DNA of 64,000 nucleotides from Acinetobacter gerneri DSM 14967 = CIP 107464 = MTCC 9824 (GCF_000368565.1 NZ_KB849544.1:656495-720494), one strand, 5' to 3'. Numbered from the stretch's first letter, positions 8,674 through 19,336 are shown. The notes: a model not told the origin generated them from the sequence alone. Numbers and translations are program-made.

Positions 8674-9507
8674 ATGGATATTATTGACAATGCTGCAGTA
8701 TCACAGCATTTGAGTCACGTGCGTATTGTCATGGTCAATACCACATTACCTGCAAATATCGGAAGTGCCTTGCGTGCCATGAAGACCATGGGACTCTGCA
8801 AGCTCGTCTTGGTTGCACCCAAGACCTATCCTCATCCTGATATTGATGCTCTCTCAGCAGGTGCAAGTGATCTCATCGAACAAATCGAAATCGTAGAAAC
8901 ACTTGAAGATGCAATCAAAGACTGTCACTTAGTTTTTGGGACCAGTGCTCGTAGTCGCACCATTCCTTGGCCATTACTTGAAGCACGCCCTGCTGCGCAA
9001 AAATCAATGCAAGCTGTGATGCAAGACCAACAAGAAATCGCGATTGTCTTTGGTCGTGAAGATCGTGGACTGACCAATGAAGAACTGGCACTTGCCAACT
9101 ATCATGTCACCATTCCAGTCAACACAGACTACGGTGTGCTCAACGTTTCACAAGCAATTCAAGTGATTTGCTATGAAATGCGTATGGCAACCCTCGAATT
9201 GATTGATAAAAAACCAGATCAAGAAGCTGTGATGCATGTCACAAACCAAGAAGATATGCATTGGGATGAGCCACTGGTGACCCATGAACAGATGGAACAA
9301 TTTTATCCACATATCGAAAAAATGTTGGCTGAAATCGAGTTTTTAGATCCAAAAAATCCAAGATTATTACCTTTGCGCTTGCGTCGATTATTTGGACGTA
9401 TACAATTAGATCGTATGGAATATCATTTACTTCGCGGCATTTTTAGTCGCGTACAAGCGTTAAATAATGGTACATGGAAAAAGTCTAAAAATGAGGATCA
9501 AAACTAA
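8674..9507 (+). CDS. trmJ: tRNA (cytidine/uridine-2'-O-)-methyltransferase TrmJ
   Basis: SPOUT-class enzyme that 2'-O-methylates the wobble-adjacent position 32 of tRNAs using S-adenosylmethionine. 277 residues. Motif 1 reads [20 protein letters not shown], motif 2 is [15 protein letters not shown], and motif 3, which forms the trefoil knot, is [15 protein letters not shown]. The C-terminal helical extension (about 200-277) is typical of TrmJ rather than shorter SPOUT proteins. It starts 25 bases after dnaE and its stop overlaps the cysE start (TAATG), so trmJ and cysE are translationally coupled. Confidence 0.93.
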   Translation: MDIIDNAAVSQHLSHVRIVMVNTTLPANIGSALRAMKTMGLCKLVLVAPKTYPHPDIDALSAGASDLIEQIEIVETLEDAIKDCHLVFGTSARSRTIPWPLLEARPAAQKSMQAVMQDQQEIAIVFGREDRGLTNEELALANYHVTIPVNTDYGVLNVSQAIQVICYEMRMATLELIDKKPDQEAVMHVTNQEDMHWDEPLVTHEQMEQFYPHIEKMLAEIEFLDPKNPRLLPLRLRRLFGRIQLDRMEYHLLRGIFSRVQALNNGTWKKSKNEDQN

Positions 9508-10322
9508 TGCTTAAACAGCTCAAAGAAGATATCCAAGCTGTATTCGCGCGTGATCCTGCCGCACGAAATACACTTGAAGTTTTAACTACTTATCCTGGCA
9601 TACATGCACTGATCATGCACCGTGTGGCACATGAGCTTTGGGAAAAAGAATGTAAAACCTCAGCACGTATTTTGTCGTCATTTAGCCGTTTTGCAACAGG
9701 TATCGAAATCCACCCAGGTGCAAAAATTGGTAAACGCTTTTTTATCGATCACGGCATGGGGGTCGTGATTGGTGAAACTGCTGAAATTGGCGACGATGTT
9801 ACTCTTTATCATGGCGTGACCCTCGGCGGTACAACATGGAATAAAGGCAAACGTCATCCAACACTTGAAGATGGTGTCGTCGTTGGCGCAGGTGCAAAAA
9901 TTTTAGGACCTTTCACTGTCGGTAAAAATGCCAAAGTCGGTTCAAATGCAGTAGTCACCAAACCTGTACCTGAAGGTGTAACAGCCGTTGGCAATCCTGC
10001 ACGCTTTATTATCAAAAAAGATAAAGTACAGGAAAATGAAAATGAGCAACGTCGTCGTACCTATGCTGAAAGCATTAGTTTCGAACCTTATGCAGCAACT
10101 CAAGATCAATCAGATCCTATGCTTGAAGGTATGCGCGTACTCTTGGATCGTATTCAGCAAAATGAAAAACGCATGAATGATTTATGCCATCGTTTGTCTT
10201 TGCTCGATCCGACATATAACAAGCAACAAGATGGCGAGCAGCCATATAGCGAAGAAGAACTCAAAATAATAGAAGAAGTTAGACGTGAGTGTGAGGCACA
10301 AAGTAACCAATCTAAAGCATAA
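9507..10322 (+). CDS. cysE: Serine O-acetyltransferase
   Basis: Makes O-acetylserine from serine and acetyl-CoA, the first step of cysteine synthesis. 271 residues. An N-terminal helical domain precedes left-handed beta-helix hexapeptide repeats: [40 protein letters not shown], then [20 protein letters not shown], with catalytic His in the DHG and YHG segments. The last ~90 residues form a charged C-terminal tail longer than in short CysE forms. It overlaps trmJ by one base and ends before a strong terminator, so the trmJ-cysE pair closes here. Confidence 0.95.
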   Translation: MLKQLKEDIQAVFARDPAARNTLEVLTTYPGIHALIMHRVAHELWEKECKTSARILSSFSRFATGIEIHPGAKIGKRFFIDHGMGVVIGETAEIGDDVTLYHGVTLGGTTWNKGKRHPTLEDGVVVGAGAKILGPFTVGKNAKVGSNAVVTKPVPEGVTAVGNPARFIIKKDKVQENENEQRRRTYAESISFEPYAATQDQSDPMLEGMRVLLDRIQQNEKRMNDLCHRLSLLDPTYNKQQDGEQPYSEEELKIIEEVRRECEAQSNQSKA

Positions 10323-10358
10323 TGTATTAATTTTAATAACTGAACGTTTTTTCAAGTT

Positions 10359-10400
10359 GCATGTTCGTTTCCGTTTTCTTAGACTGACGAACATGCTTTT
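10359..10400 (+). terminator. Terminator after cysE
   Basis: A perfect 10-bp stem GCATGTTCGT / ACGAACATGC with an 18-base loop, followed by five T. Ends the trmJ-cysE transcript. Confidence 0.8.
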
Positions 10401-10430
10401 TAATATTTCAAAACTAATTTATTTAAATGG

Positions 10431-11360
10431 ATGAAACACCTGATGACAATTAAGCCCTTGGCATATGCGGTTATAGCTGCATCACTATTAACTGCTTGTA
10501 GTTCGCAAACGGTCAAACAAAATAAACCAAATACAGATCCTATCGTCTATACAGAGCCTGATGTTTCACCACCATTTTATGCGCTAAACCCATTTAAATA
10601 CGATGCTCCACCTCCATTTGAAATTGAGCTTAAAAAAGCTGCTGCCGCTCCTTTGACTAAAATGGTAGTGACTGATCCAAACAATCCATCTAAACAACTC
10701 ACTTTAGATAGCAATAAACTGATTATCCCGATTGTAAACAACAATCAACGTACCATGAAATATGCAGTACTTGCTGGCAAAGATGAGATGGACATCACCA
10801 GCATTGATGACTTTTTACAACTTGTAGAAGGTAAAGCTCGTCATTACCCACCTCAATTTACTGACCGTCAAGAACGTCGTGGCTACCAAAATCGTCTAAG
10901 AGACGTTTCTGCTGAATTGGACAAATTGGCTGAAGCAGATAATGCGTCATTTGATGTACTGATTCGTGCATTTAAAGCTAGCATCATGGGACGTAACTTG
11001 GACATGGGCCCTGCTTACACCACCAAATCACTTAAATATGCGCAACGTATTTTAAAAATCAATCAAAATGATCCAGAAGCAAATCTTTGGTTTGGTTTCT
11101 CACTTTCTGAAGGTGGCGGTCAAAAAGAAGCGATTCCTTACTTAGATCGCGCGATCAAAGCAGGCGTTCAAGAAGCTTATCTTTCTTCTGCAAACAATTA
11201 CTTAGGTATGGAGCAGAAGAAAAATGCCATTCAAACTTTGAAAAATTACAAGGTTAAATATCCAGAAGAGGCTGAGGTTGCTGATCGTTTAATCAACGAG
11301 ATTCAAGCAGGTACTCGTTATAACGTATGGCAAATTTTGAAAAATCCAGCTAAATCTTAA
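10431..11360 (+). CDS. Lipoprotein with TPR-like repeats
   Basis: 309 residues. The signal peptide ends in the lipobox LLTACSSQ, so it is an envelope lipoprotein. A proline-rich linker (PFKYDAPPPFEIELK) leads to a helical C-terminal half with TPR-like helix pairs (YAQRILKINQNDPEANLWFG, then EAIPYLDRAIKAGVQEAYLS), which usually mediate protein contacts. No catalytic motif. It stands alone between two terminators. The start could also be the ATG four codons later; neither has a good ribosome site. The specific role is unknown. Confidence 0.75.
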   Translation: MKHLMTIKPLAYAVIAASLLTACSSQTVKQNKPNTDPIVYTEPDVSPPFYALNPFKYDAPPPFEIELKKAAAAPLTKMVVTDPNNPSKQLTLDSNKLIIPIVNNNQRTMKYAVLAGKDEMDITSIDDFLQLVEGKARHYPPQFTDRQERRGYQNRLRDVSAELDKLAEADNASFDVLIRAFKASIMGRNLDMGPAYTTKSLKYAQRILKINQNDPEANLWFGFSLSEGGGQKEAIPYLDRAIKAGVQEAYLSSANNYLGMEQKKNAIQTLKNYKVKYPEEAEVADRLINEIQAGTRYNVWQILKNPAKS

Positions 11361-11386
11361 GCTAGCTTTCATATAAAGCTACAAAA

Positions 11387-11417
11387 AATAGACCGTCTAG
11401 TACGGTCTATTTTTTTA
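11387..11417 (+). terminator. Terminator after the TPR-like lipoprotein
   Basis: A 10-bp stem AATAGACCGT / ACGGTCTATT with a 5-base loop and a T run. Confidence 0.85.
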
Positions 11418-11488
11418 AATAAATTGAAAATTCCAACAAATATCGTATGATTTCATCTAATGCACTCACATCATCCAGAAAGTTTGAT

Positions 11489-13507
11489 ATGCAACAAAAA
11501 ATAATCAAAAAATTGCTCATAGTAACGGCTCTATCCAGCAGTGTATTGACTGGTTGCCAAGTCGTAAGCGTTAAACAGCAAGCGGTGGATGTCACGATTA
11601 CCAATGAACGTTCCAATATTTTAACACGTAACAAACTTAGTGAAGCCAGTCTAAACGTGTTATCAATGACAGGAAGTCAGGCAGAGACCTGCCAAGATAA
11701 TCCGACTCAATGTATTAATGACATTACCAAAATCACCCAAGTTCAAGATGAACAGCTCTACTCGACTGCTAGCGAATTGTATTTAGCAAAAGCCAAAGCA
11801 CTCGACAAATCTTCCGCTTGTACGATCAGTAAATTGTCAAAACTTGAATCCGATAAAAAACGCGAATCCAATAAAGAAAACTATGATAAATGCTTAGACC
11901 AAGAAATGGACATGCTGGATAAAAGTATCCGTTATAGCTATGCCTATTTATTTACCACGAAACGCAAACCTGAAGATCGAATATTTGATAATCGACAAGT
12001 ACAAATACGCGATTTTTACAACCAAGCACTTGCTAAAATGGTGTCTACTTATAGCGCTCGACATAAAGATTCCCAAGTTAAGCCTGTGATCAGTATTGGT
12101 GACAGCCGCTATAAAATTGATTTTTCACATTATCCCGATTTGCAAAATCAAAAATTAGAATCTTTGATGTCGAGTTATAATCTCAATTTTTCAGGATTGC
12201 GATCAATCAACCGCCGCGATGGTTTCGGATCAGAATTTGTTGCAGTACTGCCTAAATCTAATGATGAAATAGATGATAAATATATTATTGATCCTTTACA
12301 TCACCATTATAAAACAGGCGTCAATCCAAATATTCATCAGCCACAATATCTATCAGTAACGATTGCGGCTGAACCTGAACAAACAGAAACAGTCGATCAA
12401 ATCCTACATGGTCAAAATTTTAAACTCAAAGTATATGACCCATACCGCGAAGATACTTTAAAACTTGCCAATAAAGACTATCCACTAGCTGCCAACTTTT
12501 CTGCACCTTATGGTCTATGGTTGGCAGAAAACAATCTCGGAAAATCCGCATATTTGTCTTTGATTGATCGCGATAATCGCCTAACTATGCCTCATTTATA
12601 TATGCTAGAACCATACAATCCGAATAAAAAAGTGATTGTCTTGGTGCATGGTTTGGCAAGTAGTCCAGAGGCTTGGATTCGGTTAACCAATGACATCATG
12701 GGCGATCCTGTATTACGAGAACACTATCAAGTTTGGCAAACGTTCTACTCAACCAATATGCCAATTTTAGAAAGCCGTTTTCAGATTTATGCGATTATCA
12801 ATCAAACCTTTGACATGATTGGCACAGATGCGACTGCCTCAAAAGATGCCGTATTGATTGGACACAGTATGGGTGGAATCATTGCTCGATTACTGGTCAG
12901 CGATCAGGATCTAACTAATGACGCATTTAAAATGATGAATAGTCGTAAAGTGCAAAAATTCACTGATAATAATGTATTCAAAGAACGTCTCAACATCAAA
13001 CCGATTCCAAATTTTAGTCGTGCTATCTTTTTATCAGCTCCGCATCGTGGGACAGATTTTGCTGACTTGTGGTTTACTCGTCTCGCACGAAAAATCATCA
13101 AAATGCCAGGAGCATTCTTGGGAGCAATTGCTGACTCAGTTGAAGATAAAGACATCAATATCGGACATTTTATCGGTGAAGTTGGGCATGGTCTAATTCA
13201 AAATGGTCCGAGTGATCTCAGTAAAAACTCAAAATTTACCGAGTTGACCGAAAACACGATGCCTTATAAAGGAATGCTGTATCACTCCATCATAGGAAAT
13301 AATACCAAGAGTGATGATCCAGATGTCATGACCGATGGCGTCGTTCCATATAAGAGTGCACATTTAGAAGGTGCCAAGTCTGAAAAAATCATACATGGCG
13401 GCCACTCTATCCAAGAAACGCCTCAAGCAGTACTGGAACTACGCCGAATCCTAAGGCTTCATTTGGTTGAACTTGGCTTATATAATCCCTCAAAACCAGT
13501 CAAATAA
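11489..13507 (+). CDS. Alpha/beta-hydrolase (lipase-like) lipoprotein
   Basis: About 672 residues from ATG 11489, which follows an AGAAAG ribosome site and gives a proper signal peptide with lipobox VLTGCQ; the frame extends upstream to 11447 but that segment has no signal character. The C-terminal half is an alpha/beta-hydrolase: oxyanion segment KKVIVLVHGLASSPEAW, nucleophile elbow LIGHSMGGIIARLL (Ser near residue 459), and a late His in IHGGHSIQETPQAV. The preceding ~300 residues are a helical and beta domain of unknown role. Probably an envelope esterase or lipase; the substrate cannot be told. Monocistronic. Confidence 0.8.
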   Translation: MQQKIIKKLLIVTALSSSVLTGCQVVSVKQQAVDVTITNERSNILTRNKLSEASLNVLSMTGSQAETCQDNPTQCINDITKITQVQDEQLYSTASELYLAKAKALDKSSACTISKLSKLESDKKRESNKENYDKCLDQEMDMLDKSIRYSYAYLFTTKRKPEDRIFDNRQVQIRDFYNQALAKMVSTYSARHKDSQVKPVISIGDSRYKIDFSHYPDLQNQKLESLMSSYNLNFSGLRSINRRDGFGSEFVAVLPKSNDEIDDKYIIDPLHHHYKTGVNPNIHQPQYLSVTIAAEPEQTETVDQILHGQNFKLKVYDPYREDTLKLANKDYPLAANFSAPYGLWLAENNLGKSAYLSLIDRDNRLTMPHLYMLEPYNPNKKVIVLVHGLASSPEAWIRLTNDIMGDPVLREHYQVWQTFYSTNMPILESRFQIYAIINQTFDMIGTDATASKDAVLIGHSMGGIIARLLVSDQDLTNDAFKMMNSRKVQKFTDNNVFKERLNIKPIPNFSRAIFLSAPHRGTDFADLWFTRLARKIIKMPGAFLGAIADSVEDKDINIGHFIGEVGHGLIQNGPSDLSKNSKFTELTENTMPYKGMLYHSIIGNNTKSDDPDVMTDGVVPYKSAHLEGAKSEKIIHGGHSIQETPQAVLELRRILRLHLVELGLYNPSKPVK

Positions 13508-13530
13508 GCTTAAATCTCGCTATAAAATAA

Positions 13531-13560
13531 AAAAACTCGAACAATGCTTCGAGTTTTTTT
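13531..13560 (+). terminator. Terminator after the lipase-like gene
   Basis: A stem ACTCGAA / TTCGAGT with a short loop, A-rich before and T-rich after. Confidence 0.8.
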
Positions 13561-14018
13561 GTCTATAAAACGTCTAAAAAGCAAGTAAACCGCTTAATAT
13601 ATAAACTTTTTATCTGAACATTCATTAAATATTTCAATAAATAAACAAGTTATTGTGATTAAAAAAACTAAAAAACAACAATATTATATTTTAAATATTA
13701 TTAATATTAATTTTGACTAAATCTAGTATTTAACTACAACAGCTCAATAAATATTATACTCATAACTTTTACATATTATTTTAAACCCAATTATTTTCAT
13801 TATTTCTGATTTTATTGATATTCAAATCATTTTACACAACGATTTAAAATACATATGTATATATTAAGCGTTTTTTTATAAAACTACTGAAATAAACAAA
13901 CAATTATTCGCAATACACAAAGTTTTAAATTCAGTATTACTTCATAATTAATATCGATCAATACATGATTATTACGCATTGTTTTCTTCTATTTTAATCA
14001 ATTTTAAGAGTCTATATT
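13561..14018 (+). promoter_or_regulatory. AT-rich leader of the fimbrial operon
   Basis: About 460 bases without ORFs, mostly A and T, with runs such as TTAAATATTATTAATATTAA. Such DNA often precedes fimbrial operons and attracts nucleoid proteins of the H-NS type; that is inference. I could not assign a confident -35/-10 pair or find invertible repeats that would indicate phase variation. Confidence 0.35.
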
Positions 14019-14561
14019 ATGAGATTAATTCACAATTATTTCTCAATCCTCGCATTTAGCATTGTAATACCAACTTTTGCTCATGCTGCACCTCAAGTTA
14101 CATTTCAAGGTGAGGTGACCAGTCAAACCTGTAAGGCTGTAATCAATGGCGAAAGTGAAGGCACTGTGTTACTCCCAACTGTTCCAGTTTCAGAATTGGA
14201 TACAGCTGGTAAAACAGCGGGTTTAACGCCTTTTACGATTTCAGTATCAGGCTGTACGGTAAGTACGACTTCCGAACTTAAAATCGGGACAAAATTTTTA
14301 GGGCACAATGTTACCTCTACAGGTAATCTCGGCAACGTAGCGACAACGAATGCTGCGCAAAACGTTTCAATCCAATTAACTGCGGATGCAAATGGCAGCA
14401 CGCCTGTCACACTCAACGGCGTTACGACGGTGCAAGGGCTTGTTCTACCGATCAATCAAAGTGCAGCCAGCCATCAATTTGCTGCACGTTACTATGCTGA
14501 AGATATTGCAACTCCTGGTGCAATTACCGCAGTTGCTGAATACACCTTAAGTTATCCCTAA
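14019..14561 (+). CDS. Major fimbrial subunit (chaperone-usher pilin)
   Basis: 180 residues with a signal peptide cleaved after FAHA, giving the mature start APQVTFQGEVTSQTCKA. Features of type-1/P-like pilins: two Cys about 45 residues apart (TSQTCK and SGCTVS), beta-rich sequence with many Thr/Asn/Gly, and a C-terminal beta-zipper ending YTLSYP with the penultimate aromatic residue recognised by the chaperone. First gene of the operon, normally the most abundant product. A perfect palindrome follows and may adjust expression of the downstream assembly genes. Confidence 0.9.
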   Translation: MRLIHNYFSILAFSIVIPTFAHAAPQVTFQGEVTSQTCKAVINGESEGTVLLPTVPVSELDTAGKTAGLTPFTISVSGCTVSTTSELKIGTKFLGHNVTSTGNLGNVATTNAAQNVSIQLTADANGSTPVTLNGVTTVQGLVLPINQSAASHQFAARYYAEDIATPGAITAVAEYTLSYP

Positions 14562-14580
14562 GACCTCAATAAATATCAAT

Positions 14581-14602
14581 CTGCTATTTATATAAATAGC
14601 AG
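14581..14602 (+). promoter_or_regulatory. Perfect 22-bp palindrome between pilin and chaperone genes
   Basis: The two arms CTGCTATTTAT and ATAAATAGCAG are exact complements with no loop bases. There is no T run of terminator type. It could stabilise the 3' end of pilin mRNA or attenuate readthrough so that pilin exceeds chaperone and usher. Confidence 0.5.
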
Positions 14603-14647
14603 ATCTGACTTTAAATTTTGTTCATAAATTTTGTGATACCACGTTCT

Positions 14648-15427
14648 ATGATATTAAGTTGTTTGAGAAAATCTGTTGTTTTGAAAAATTACATTGCTTT
14701 TGTTTTTATGTTGCTCTTTACCCTGAGTAATGCGAATGCAGCTATTGTCATGATCGGAACACGTATTATTTTCCCTGCCGAAAAAACAGAACATAGCCTG
14801 CAATTTCAAAATAAAGGTCAAGCGCCCTATTTAGTTCAGCTTTGGCTTGAATCAGAGAATATTGATCAAGCTCAAACGACTGTACCCTTTATCACCAATC
14901 CTACGTTTTTTAAAATTAACGCTGAGCAAGGACAAATTGTACGTTTGATTTTTACAGGCGAGGCTAATCAATATCCTCAAGACCGTGAATCACTTTTTTA
15001 TTTAAATTTTTCAGAGATTCCTGCAACTAAAAATACCGTTGCAGATAATAATAAACTGACCGTGATTTTTAAAAACAAGGTCAAAGTATTTTATCGACCG
15101 AAGTCATTACAAAACCAAAAAATGGATGTCAAAAAAGATTTGTCATATACCATTTTTACTCAAAATAATAAGCATTTTATCAAACTGATCAATCGCAGCT
15201 CATTTTATATTACATTTGCAAAGTTAAATATCAGAGAAAATCAAAATGATATTTTAACCATCCAGAACACCATGATTTCACCCAAATCAGAGTTGATTTT
15301 CCCTGCTGAAAAATCAATTGTGAATCTTCAACATAGCCAAGCCAAAATTGAGTTTATTAATGTTTATGGCGCGACTGTTTCGAGTGAAATCATGCCTCAA
15401 ATTAATGATTCTAGACATGAAAAATGA
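14648..15427 (+). CDS. Periplasmic fimbrial chaperone (PapD family), first copy
   Basis: About 259 residues from ATG 14648; the frame is open upstream to a TTG at 14618, and no start has a strong ribosome site, so the choice rests on the signal peptide (…FTLSNANAA). The mature protein begins IVMIGTRIIFPAEKTE. The family's strand G1 and donor residues are visible: an Arg near the start, FKINAEQGQIVRLIFTG, and the ESLFYLNFSEIP signature. It folds pilin subunits in the periplasm by donor-strand complementation and delivers them to the usher. Its end overlaps the usher start. Confidence 0.9.
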   Translation: MILSCLRKSVVLKNYIAFVFMLLFTLSNANAAIVMIGTRIIFPAEKTEHSLQFQNKGQAPYLVQLWLESENIDQAQTTVPFITNPTFFKINAEQGQIVRLIFTGEANQYPQDRESLFYLNFSEIPATKNTVADNNKLTVIFKNKVKVFYRPKSLQNQKMDVKKDLSYTIFTQNNKHFIKLINRSSFYITFAKLNIRENQNDILTIQNTMISPKSELIFPAEKSIVNLQHSQAKIEFINVYGATVSSEIMPQINDSRHEK

Positions 15428-18011
15428 CCTACGAACATCCAAATATTCAGTAGTTTCAACGGTTTCAATCTGCTATTTTTTGATGATTTCAGTGTGCTAT
15501 GCCGAAAATAAGAATGAAACTTCTGTAGACGAAGCTTATATTTTTGATCAAGCACTACTCAAAGATTCGGGTATTAGTCCCCAATTACTCAAACAACTCT
15601 CTGAAGGTCAACAGATTGCTGCTGGGCAATATCGTTTGGATTTATATATAAATCAACAACTCGTAGAACGTACCCAGATCGAATATAAGGCAAATAAAAA
15701 CAACAAACTCAGCCCTTGTTTCAATCGCGAACTGTTAGCAAAAACCAATATTATTATCTCTGGACTAGATACAGCCTCCGTAGCTAATGAGTGTGTCTTC
15801 CTCGAAGACTACATCCCCGATGCCAAATTTGACTTTGATTTTAATAAACTTAAATTGAACCTTATCATTCCGAATCTCTACATCAAACAAAATCCACGTG
15901 GTTATGTTGAAAAGAAAGACTGGGATGCAGGTTCAAGTATTGGTTTTATCAACTATATGGCCAATTATTACCTCAATAATTATGAAATTTCTGGCAAAAA
16001 CCATCAGCAAAGTTCAACTTATATTGCTTTAAATGGAGGCATTAATTTTGCTCAATGGCAGTTTAGACAACAGTCGTCCGTCAATCTCGATGAACATACT
16101 TCATCTTGGAATAACATAAAAAGTTATGTGAAAAGGCCATTGGAAAATATCCAAAGTGAATTGTCTATTGGACAGCTTAATACATCTGGGCGCTTTTTTT
16201 CTGGACTGAATTATCTTGGTATCAATCTTCGTAGTGACGAACGAATGTTACCCGAATCCATGCGTGGCTATGCTCCAGTTGTACAAGGTATTGCCAAAAC
16301 AACTGCTCGCGTATCCATTAAACAAAACAATAGAGAAATTTATCAAAGTACTGTCGCACCCGGTGCATTTCGGATTGAAGACTTGTTTCCTACAAGTTTA
16401 AATGGCGATTTGGATGTTTATATTTATGAAGCTGATGGCTCGGTCGGACATTTTAAAGTGCCATTTTCAGCCGTGCCTGATTCATTACGTCAAGGCGCAT
16501 ATAAATATGATATTAATATCGGAAAAACACGTGAATATACCGAAGATGCATATTTTGCAAATATAGATACTCAGTATGGTTTAAATAATACCTTTACTTT
16601 AAATTCTGGATTACGTCTAGCCAAAGGCTATCAAGCAGCAGTAGTTGGAACAGCTTTTAATCATTATTTTGGGGCTTTAGGCACTGATTTTACCTATACA
16701 AATGCCAAATTATCTGATCAATCCTATCAATCTGGGTGGATGATCAATACCACTTATAGTAAAACTTTTGTACCAACCCAGACCACAATCGCACTAGCTG
16801 GATATCGTTTTTCAAGCTCAGGCTATCAAGACCTCAGTGAGATTTTGAATAATGATCATAAGAAACAAGACATACAATCCAATCAACAGAACGCTCCATA
16901 TATAAATCAAGAAAAATCTCGTGTTGTACTTTCCATCAATCAAAATATGGATCAGTGGGGAACCTTATATCTTTCTTCTTCCCTTCACCATTATCGTGAT
17001 CAAAAAAATAAAGATTACCAGCTACAACTCGGCTATGGAAAGTCCTTTAAAAATGGCATTAGCATGAATTTTTCAATCGTAAAACAACAATCTCATCCTG
17101 CTGAGACAAATCGAATTGAAACAGATCAAGAGATTCCTTTAGATAAATATCATAAAAATAATGACACGCAATATGCTGTTTCTTTTACGTTCCCATTCAA
17201 TCAAAAAACCAAACGGATCAATGACCTAACAGTTAATTATAACAATAATATTTCCAATACTTATCAAGCATCTATAAGTGGAATATTGTCAGAACGCCAA
17301 GCGATTCATTATAACTTGGGTTTAAATTATGATGATGCAACTCATCAAAACACCCTAAATTTTAGTGCTCAAAAACGCTTTGCCTATGCCAATCTTGGAC
17401 TTAATGCATCTTCAAGTGAAAATTATTGGCAAAGTTCAGCCAATATCCAAGGGGCAATGGCTTTTCATCGTGGTGGTATCACTTTAGGACACTATCTCAG
17501 TGATACTTTTGCCCTGATCGAGGCACCAGGTGCAAAAGGTGCACAAATCCTCAATGCACAAAATACCAAAATAGATCGTTTCGGTTTCGCTCTCGTTCCA
17601 ACACTTACTCCCTATCGCTTTAATGCTTTAGTGATCAACCCAATTGGTTCTTCTTCACAAATTGAATTTGAAGAAAATGATCAAAAAGTTGCCCCCTATG
17701 CAGGAGCAACCGTCAAAGTCAAATTCAATACCAAGAAAGGTTATGCGATGTTACTGCATGCAACACCTGACAGCGGAGAAAATCTCCCTCTCGGTGCTGA
17801 CGTATTTGATGAGTATTCCCAAAATATTGGCGTAGTCGGTCAAAACAACCAAATCTATATTCGTAGTGAAAAAACCACTGGCAGTCTAAATGTAAAATGG
17901 GGTAATCAGATTCAAGACAGTTGCCGTATTGATTATCAACTCTCTAAAGAACAAATCAATGCACCATTGATCAAATTAGACACCGTATGTAAAAGAGGAC
18001 ATTTAGAATGA
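15417..18011 (+). CDS. Outer-membrane fimbrial usher (PapC/FimD family)
   Basis: 864 residues from ATG 15417, inside the last codons of the chaperone. A signal peptide (…MISVCYA) precedes an N-terminal chaperone-binding domain, a 24-strand barrel with its plug region, and two C-terminal domains ending VCKRGHLE. Family segments include LDLYINQQLVER, YFLNNYE-like beta strands (here YYLNNYEISG), APGAFRIEDLFPTSLNGDLD, VEADGS-like YEADGSVGHFKVPFS, and GAKGAQILN. It forms the secretion pore and polymerises subunits. Full length compared with the ~830 residues typical. It overlaps the adhesin gene by four bases. Confidence 0.95.
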   Translation: MKNDLRTSKYSVVSTVSICYFLMISVCYAENKNETSVDEAYIFDQALLKDSGISPQLLKQLSEGQQIAAGQYRLDLYINQQLVERTQIEYKANKNNKLSPCFNRELLAKTNIIISGLDTASVANECVFLEDYIPDAKFDFDFNKLKLNLIIPNLYIKQNPRGYVEKKDWDAGSSIGFINYMANYYLNNYEISGKNHQQSSTYIALNGGINFAQWQFRQQSSVNLDEHTSSWNNIKSYVKRPLENIQSELSIGQLNTSGRFFSGLNYLGINLRSDERMLPESMRGYAPVVQGIAKTTARVSIKQNNREIYQSTVAPGAFRIEDLFPTSLNGDLDVYIYEADGSVGHFKVPFSAVPDSLRQGAYKYDINIGKTREYTEDAYFANIDTQYGLNNTFTLNSGLRLAKGYQAAVVGTAFNHYFGALGTDFTYTNAKLSDQSYQSGWMINTTYSKTFVPTQTTIALAGYRFSSSGYQDLSEILNNDHKKQDIQSNQQNAPYINQEKSRVVLSINQNMDQWGTLYLSSSLHHYRDQKNKDYQLQLGYGKSFKNGISMNFSIVKQQSHPAETNRIETDQEIPLDKYHKNNDTQYAVSFTFPFNQKTKRINDLTVNYNNNISNTYQASISGILSERQAIHYNLGLNYDDATHQNTLNFSAQKRFAYANLGLNASSSENYWQSSANIQGAMAFHRGGITLGHYLSDTFALIEAPGAKGAQILNAQNTKIDRFGFALVPTLTPYRFNALVINPIGSSSQIEFEENDQKVAPYAGATVKVKFNTKKGYAMLLHATPDSGENLPLGADVFDEYSQNIGVVGQNNQIYIRSEKTTGSLNVKWGNQIQDSCRIDYQLSKEQINAPLIKLDTVCKRGHLE

Positions 18012-19336
18012 AAATTAAAATGAGTCATTTTCTAGTGCTCGGTTTATTATCTGCATTAGGCTTTGAATCTCAGGCAAGATGTACTCTTGTTACTTCGATC
18101 AATGCCTCTGACAGTTATGCAACAGCCTTAAATTTTGGCAAAATCAACCTAACGAGTGTCTATTTACAGCCAGTGGGTAGTATTTTAGGCAATATCGTTG
18201 TGCCTAGTTCAAACTATAACTATGGAACCGTACAAGATAATTCCATTATTTGGCAGTGCGATGAAGCGGATCTTCCCAATATCTATTTTCTAGCAGCAAC
18301 TAACGGCGATGAACCATTTGGTGGTCATGTAGAAACTGGGCTAATCGATCATTTACCCGACGTCTATGCCACATGGTGGCAATATATTGGCTTGAAGCAG
18401 AGTATTTCAGGGATTCCCTTATCGAGATATTGGAAGAAAATTCCTATAACAAATTATGAAAAAAAGAATGGAAAAATAAATATTCGCTTGGCAGATCTCC
18501 CTCCTCTTGAGGCAACCTTATACCGAATTAGCCAATTGCCTAGCTTTTCACGAGGGAGTTTTTGCCATCTAAGTATGATCGTGAGCGGTAGTTATAGCAG
18601 CGGGAAATTGGCAAATGGAGCGAATAGTAGCTGTAATCAACCCAGTGCCTATCTGCAATTGACAGGAAATAGTTCGGTAAGTTTTGGCTATTCAGCACGT
18701 GATAAAGAAGGTCAAGATTCAAATACATCTTTTAGTTTTTGGCCCTATTATGGAATCCCTTACGGCCTAAATAAAAGTAATACCACGCTCAGTAACATTC
18801 CGACTTGCGTCGCTCGGAATGCAACACCGCTTATCAATTTTCCGCCTATTTCTCAAGATGAAATCAAAAATGGAGCGATTCGATCGGCTATTTTAGAAGT
18901 CGAAGTTGAATGCAACGACGCGATGATTTCAGGTACAGCTACAGGACAAACGGCAATTGGCTTTCAACCTTCTGCAGGTGCATATACAGCAGCCAGTTCT
19001 CTTGGGCTTTTAACGACTCAGGGTGGTGTAAAGTATTTGTTGTCTGATCAATATGGGACTGATCCCGATATTGCTACAGGCGTTGGTATAAAACTGTTTA
19101 ATGCCGCGAGTAATAAAGAAATGAATTTTTTAAATCAGTTTGCGCTTGCTGGTGGTGGTGAAGATGCTGGTTGGTATCCAGTTCTACAAGGTACGCCCTA
19201 TCTGATTGGTTCCAATGCCAGTGGTCATAAAAGTTATATGCAACATTATCGTGCAGAACTAAAAGCCATCCCTAATACCACCATTAGTGCAGGTAAAGTC
19301 AAATCTACAGCTACGGTATTGGTCAAAATCCAATGA
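18008..19336 (+). CDS. Fimbrial tip adhesin
   Basis: 442 residues, signal peptide ending ESQA before RCTLVTS. Twice the length of a pilin: an N-terminal receptor-binding half (Trp/Tyr-rich, e.g. YATWWQYIGLKQ, WPYYGIPYGL) and a C-terminal pilin domain with paired Cys (IPTCVAR, VECNDA) ending in beta strands with KSTATVLVKIQ. Encoded after the usher with four-base overlaps on both sides, the standard place for the tip subunit. The receptor is unknown. Confidence 0.85.
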   Translation: MKIKMSHFLVLGLLSALGFESQARCTLVTSINASDSYATALNFGKINLTSVYLQPVGSILGNIVVPSSNYNYGTVQDNSIIWQCDEADLPNIYFLAATNGDEPFGGHVETGLIDHLPDVYATWWQYIGLKQSISGIPLSRYWKKIPITNYEKKNGKINIRLADLPPLEATLYRISQLPSFSRGSFCHLSMIVSGSYSSGKLANGANSSCNQPSAYLQLTGNSSVSFGYSARDKEGQDSNTSFSFWPYYGIPYGLNKSNTTLSNIPTCVARNATPLINFPPISQDEIKNGAIRSAILEVEVECNDAMISGTATGQTAIGFQPSAGAYTAASSLGLLTTQGGVKYLLSDQYGTDPDIATGVGIKLFNAASNKEMNFLNQFALAGGGEDAGWYPVLQGTPYLIGSNASGHKSYMQHYRAELKAIPNTTISAGKVKSTATVLVKIQ